Part shown: piece after piece, positions 6,009 to 8,933 of the stretch | Layout: each line of letters opens with the position of its first letter | Numbering within the stretch: position 1 is the stretch's first letter | Origin: Leptospiraceae bacterium | Lineage (GTDB): Bacteria; Spirochaetota; Leptospiria; Turneriellales; Turneriellaceae | Length of the DNA stretch: 8,933 nucleotides | Assembly (NCBI GenBank): GCA_016788945.1 | Contig: JAEUSA010000134.1 | Location: 1-8,933 of the forward strand | Direction: 5' to 3' | Notes under the pieces: model-generated | Told to the model about the DNA's origin: nothing | The model's database searches: none | The model's input: the letters and a program-made list of their open reading frames with translations, nothing else | Made by a program: the position numbers and the translations under genes

Positions 6009-6017
6009 AAATCAGAT

Positions 6018-8657
6018 ATGGCGGTTTCGGCCGAAGTCACGGCTTTCCTTGAAGATTTGTTTGAAAATCTCGGCGTTATTGATGCCGCCCTTTCGCGCAT
6101 AGAAGACACGACCGCCAGCGAAGAACAGCTACACGAGATATTCAGAGCTGCTCACACCATCAAAGGTAATGCCGCGATGATGAACCTTACGCAACTCGTG
6201 GCACTCGGGCATGCGCTCGAAACGGCGTTGCAAGAAATCATCTCGGGCAATGTCGCCATTGACCGGCAGGCATTGAATCTGTTCAGAGAATGCAGCCACG
6301 CCATGCAACAGACCGGCGAAGCTCTGCGCTCGGGTCAAGATCCCTCGACGATCGAAATCCGCAATCTCACGGACCGTATCCAGGTGTTGCTGTTATCGCA
6401 ACGTCGTGCTACAGTTATGGCCGGTGACGGCGAAGCAGGTGAACGCGACGTTGAGGTTTCTCTGCACATTGCCCGGGCGGAGCTTGCGCCATCGGTGCGC
6501 GCTTTTTTGGTCGAGACAAAACTTGCTGAAATCGGCGAAATTATCCGGAAAACTCCGAACGAAGAAGAAATCGAAAGTCCGGCTTTCATGGCCTCGTCGC
6601 GCCTGCTGACATTCATGCTGCGAACGCGTGCCAGTGCGACCGAGATACGCGACAACCTGAATATCGACCTCATCGAAGACATCAGCATTCTTGAAACCAA
6701 ACCGCAGAGAGCAGAAACCTCGCCGCAAGTCGAACGGCAAAAACAGGAAGTCGCGGCTGAGGTCCACACCAGCAGCGCAGACACCGTACGTCTGCCGGTC
6801 AGCACACTCGATAGGCTGATGAATCTCACCGGGGAACTGGTTGTCGCAAATTCGGGCCTCGCAGAAATCGCCGATACCCTCGCTACTCAAGACGATATCG
6901 CACATGCGGCGATGCGGCTCACGGATAAAAACCGGGAGATACTGCGCATTACGGCAGATATTCAGCACATCGTGATGCAGTCGCGCATGCTGCCCTTAGA
7001 GCATGTGTTTTCCCGCTTTCGCCGGTTTGTGCGCGATTACTTGGAAAAAACCGGTAAGTCAATCAGGCTCGACGTTTCGGGTGCTGAAACGGAGCTTGAC
7101 AAGCGCGTCATCGACGAAATCATAAAACCCCTGACCCACCTGATACGTAACTCTCTCGATCACGGTTTTGAGAATCCCGAAGAGCGCGTCGCGGCAGGCA
7201 AAGCGGCTGAGGGCAGGCTCAGACTCGGCGCCGTGCAGGCCGGCAGCAGCATACTGATAACTGTCGAAGACGACGGTCGAGGCTTGAATCTCGAAAAGAT
7301 ACTCGCCCGGGCAGTCGAAAAAAATCTCGTCAGCGCAGAACGCGCCGCCTCACTCACGGCGAGTGAAATTCAGGAATTCATTTTTATGCCGGGCTTTTCG
7401 ACGAAAGAATCGGCAGACGATCTCTCGGGTCGCGGCTTCGGCATGGATATTGTGCGCGATTCGATCAGAAAACTATCGGGCGACCTGACCATCACCACAC
7501 AGCCCGGTCAAGGCACGCGCATGCAGGTGCGATTGCCGCTGACGCTGGCTATCATGACCACACTGACGTTCAGGGTCAGAAACGATGTATTCGCGCTTCC
7601 TTTGACCGTGATTGAAGAGACGCTGCGGGTGACGGCGGGGAGTGTATTGCGCATCGACGGTCGCGAGGTACTGCACAGCCGCGATCGTGTCATACCCTAC
7701 CTGAGGCTTGATGCCATTCTGGGGTATCCTGCGATTGAAGAGAATGATGCCGACAGCTTTGCGATCATAGCAGAAAACCACGGCCGAAAATATGCACTGG
7801 GCATGGACGCCTTTCTGAAAAAGCATGAGCTGGTCGTCAAATCTCTGGCAGAAAACTACCACCACGTTCCGGGCCTCGCCGGTGCGGCGATGCTCGGCAA
7901 TGACGAAATAGTATTCATTATCGACCTTGAACAGCTGATCAGACTTTACGACGCACCCGAGGTGATGTCCTCAGAAGAAACTCCTGCGGAGACTGTAATG
8001 GCAGCGAAAAGAAAGGTAACAACAAAACCCGAGACGAGCGCGCAAACAACGGACTCAACCGCTGATGCACCACAGCCCGCGGGCCTACAGCCGATGTTCC
8101 ACAGCGCCAACAAAGACCTCGTTCGGCGGTGGATCTCTCAGAGCAACAAAGCGGCGGTTAAAGGCATGCAGATGCTTACCGGTAACAGCGCCGTCGCAGT
8201 AAAGAAAAGCCGCGGAGCACTCGTTAAACCTGAAAAATCACGAAATGCCATTGAACGCATACTGAAACGCGCCGGTGAGATTTATCTTATCCATCTGCCG
8301 ATGCTACCGGCTGCAGGTGCAATCGATCTGATACTCGGCAAAGAGGGCGCACACCGTATGTCGAAGATACTTTTTGCCGCCGCAGGGCTCAACAATGAGG
8401 GAGAGTTTGACCCCAGTCCGTTACTGGAAATCACGAATATTCTGGGTAGTGCCTACACCAACACGCTGACTTTTCTGACCGAAACGAGCGTTGAACCGGC
8501 AACACCGACTTTGCTGTCTACACCCGCAGAAATTCAGTCACTCGTCGATCACCGGTTACTCGCGCCAAAGACAGAGCTCCTGGTAATCGAAAATCAATTT
8601 CATATCGCCGATGAAGATATTGAAATCGAACTGATGATTTATCTGGAAGGCGGTTAA
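6018..8657 (+). CDS. cheA: CheA histidine kinase fused to a CheC-type phosphatase domain
   Basis: An 879-residue cytoplasmic kinase. Domains: P1/HPt 1-115 with phospho-His46 (HTIKGNA), P2-like response-regulator-binding domain about 145-228, and P3 dimerisation about 255-320 (VRLPVSTLDRLMNLTGELV). The P4 ATPase is about 325-507, with N box HLIRNSLDHGF (N378, H382), DDGRG (418-422) and GRGFGMD (471-477). The P5/CheW-like domain is about 510-645. Typical CheA stops near here. After a Pro/Thr/Glu linker (647-692) comes a CheC/CheX-like domain (693-879). It contains S800-x3-E804-x2-N807-x22-P830, exactly the [DS]-x3-E-x2-N-x22-P active-site pattern of CheC. The first pseudo-repeat has lost its Glu (S707-Q-S-N710), leaving one site. 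The protein could thus phosphorylate and dephosphorylate CheY. The frame extends up to 5949, but ATG 6018 sits directly before the HPt. No CheW, CheY or MCP gene is adjacent, so the name rests on domain content. Confidence 0.93.
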   Translation: MAVSAEVTAFLEDLFENLGVIDAALSRIEDTTASEEQLHEIFRAAHTIKGNAAMMNLTQLVALGHALETALQEIISGNVAIDRQALNLFRECSHAMQQTGEALRSGQDPSTIEIRNLTDRIQVLLLSQRRATVMAGDGEAGERDVEVSLHIARAELAPSVRAFLVETKLAEIGEIIRKTPNEEEIESPAFMASSRLLTFMLRTRASATEIRDNLNIDLIEDISILETKPQRAETSPQVERQKQEVAAEVHTSSADTVRLPVSTLDRLMNLTGELVVANSGLAEIADTLATQDDIAHAAMRLTDKNREILRITADIQHIVMQSRMLPLEHVFSRFRRFVRDYLEKTGKSIRLDVSGAETELDKRVIDEIIKPLTHLIRNSLDHGFENPEERVAAGKAAEGRLRLGAVQAGSSILITVEDDGRGLNLEKILARAVEKNLVSAERAASLTASEIQEFIFMPGFSTKESADDLSGRGFGMDIVRDSIRKLSGDLTITTQPGQGTRMQVRLPLTLAIMTTLTFRVRNDVFALPLTVIEETLRVTAGSVLRIDGREVLHSRDRVIPYLRLDAILGYPAIEENDADSFAIIAENHGRKYALGMDAFLKKHELVVKSLAENYHHVPGLAGAAMLGNDEIVFIIDLEQLIRLYDAPEVMSSEETPAETVMAAKRKVTTKPETSAQTTDSTADAPQPAGLQPMFHSANKDLVRRWISQSNKAAVKGMQMLTGNSAVAVKKSRGALVKPEKSRNAIERILKRAGEIYLIHLPMLPAAGAIDLILGKEGAHRMSKILFAAAGLNNEGEFDPSPLLEITNILGSAYTNTLTFLTETSVEPATPTLLSTPAEIQSLVDHRLLAPKTELLVIENQFHIADEDIEIELMIYLEGG
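7988..8000 (+). promoter_or_regulatory. Possible internal ribosome site and start in cheA
   Basis: GGAG at 7988-7991 is followed 6 nt later by an in-frame ATG at 7998. It falls in the linker between the CheW-like and CheC-like domains. Use of it would give a free 219-residue CheC-like protein. E. coli cheA is known to make a short form from an internal start, though near its N-terminus. Chance occurrence cannot be excluded. Confidence 0.3.
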
Positions 8658-8676
8658 TTGCTCACGCAAACCCGCC
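8649..8676. terminator. Weak hairpin between convergent cheA and carB
   Basis: GGCGG (8649-8653) pairs with CCGCC (8672-8676), and TTGC (8658-8661) with GCAA (8666-8669) around a TCAC loop; the two stems are separated by an internal loop that holds the cheA stop. No T run follows on either strand, so this may be a modest transcript-end structure or chance. Confidence 0.25.
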
Positions 8677-8696
8677 GGCAATGCCACAGCGGTCGG

Positions 8697-8933
8697 CTAT
8701 AAGACGTAAATTTCTTCACCCTTACCGTTCATCTCGACCATGCCGATCAGCGCCTCGCGCGCGGCTTCTACAGTGGTAAAATACGGTATCGAATATTGCA
8801 GAGCGGCGAGCCTGATTTCAAGAGCATCATTGCGTGTCTTGACATCGGTAGGAATATTAATGATCAGCTGGACATCCCCCGATTTGACGCTGTCGACCAC
8901 GTGCGGCCGGCCTTCATGCACCTTATTCACACG
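8697..8933 (-). CDS. carB: Carbamoyl-phosphate synthase large chain, C-terminal end only
   Basis: The 5' part lies beyond the window; 78 C-terminal residues are visible and the frame runs off the edge. VNKVHEGRPHVVDSVKSG and LAALQYSIPYFTTVEAAREA match the C-terminal MGS-like allosteric domain of CarB, where E. coli has VNKVHEGRPHIQDRIKNG and SALQYKVHYDTT. CarB makes carbamoyl phosphate from bicarbonate, ammonia from the glutaminase subunit CarA, and two ATP, for pyrimidine and arginine synthesis. The MGS domain binds effectors such as UMP and ornithine. The visible end is the normal C-terminus with no truncation. It converges on cheA with 39 bp between stops and has no evident functional link to it. 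Confidence 0.95.
   Translation of the reverse strand, partial: RVNKVHEGRPHVVDSVKSGDVQLIINIPTDVKTRNDALEIRLAALQYSIPYFTTVEAAREALIGMVEMNGKGEEIYVL

Larger units (their letters stand above)
5850..6017. promoter_or_regulatory. Divergent control region between the sensor/STAS unit and cheA
   Basis: This 168-bp gap must carry promoters for both directions. It has an AT-rich core near 5881-5893 (atagaaaatattt), a TAGAAT that could be a plus-strand -10 at 5943-5948, and a purine run GGGGGAGG just after 5960 that is too far from the cheA ATG to serve as its ribosome site. No convincing -35/-10 pair was found for either strand. The strongest signal is the inverted 11-base repeat listed separately. Confidence 0.4.

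Noticed and set aside
5949..6017. CheA start at the ATG at 5949
   Set aside because: The extra 23 residues precede the HPt without family resemblance and would cover the shared 11-base leader element; ATG 6018 begins just before the first HPt helix.
6335..6968. Long minus-strand open frames inside cheA (6335-6829 and 6393-6968)
   Set aside because: They lie opposite a well-supported kinase frame, are arginine/serine-rich or compositionally odd, and carry no recognisable domain.

Overview
The window looks like bacterial chromosome, roughly half G+C, with closely packed genes in short divergent and convergent groups and no mobile element, RNA gene or CRISPR. The content suggests a spirochaete of the Leptospira/Turneriella/Leptonema type: a multidomain OmpA protein, a NavBac-type channel, a FAS-like acyltransferase, STAS signalling and a large CheA. 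That placement is an inference from gene content and is only moderately secure.

Layout: (1) 1-507, plus strand, the 3' end of an Ig-like/OmpA-domain envelope protein. (2) 550-2021, minus strand, a two-gene operon: a single-domain voltage-gated cation channel whose filter carries the TLEGW signature of calcium-type channels, overlapping by one base a small helical protein that contains two half-EF-hand-like units. (3) 2102-2707, minus, a class II aldolase-family enzyme, divergent from (4) 2811-3956, plus, a stand-alone acyltransferase resembling the starter (acetyl) transferase domain of fungal-type FAS beta. The gap between them holds a perfect 14-bp palindrome and a near-copy of the acyltransferase's first six codons. 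(5) 3972-5849, minus, a two-gene unit: a two-TM extracytoplasmic sensor without any recognisable output domain, then a STAS protein with a proline/alanine linker and a C-terminal zinc ribbon. (6) 6018-8657, plus, divergent from (5), a CheA histidine kinase with a CheC-type phosphatase domain fused to its C-terminus. (7) 8697-8933, minus, the C-terminal end of CarB (carbamoyl-phosphate synthase large chain).

The most interesting part is 3972-8657. A sensor, a STAS/zinc-ribbon protein and a kinase-phosphatase fusion face each other across 168 bp. Both of the divergent genes carry the same 11-base sequence exactly 9 nt before their start codons. No MCP, CheW, CheY or flagellar gene lies in the window. 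I infer a chemosensory-type pathway in which one polypeptide could both feed and drain CheY phosphate, with the sensor and STAS protein as candidate input or output partners. A second point of interest is the channel operon, where a predicted calcium-permeable pore is translationally coupled to a small protein with acidic DG-x-I-x3-E motifs.
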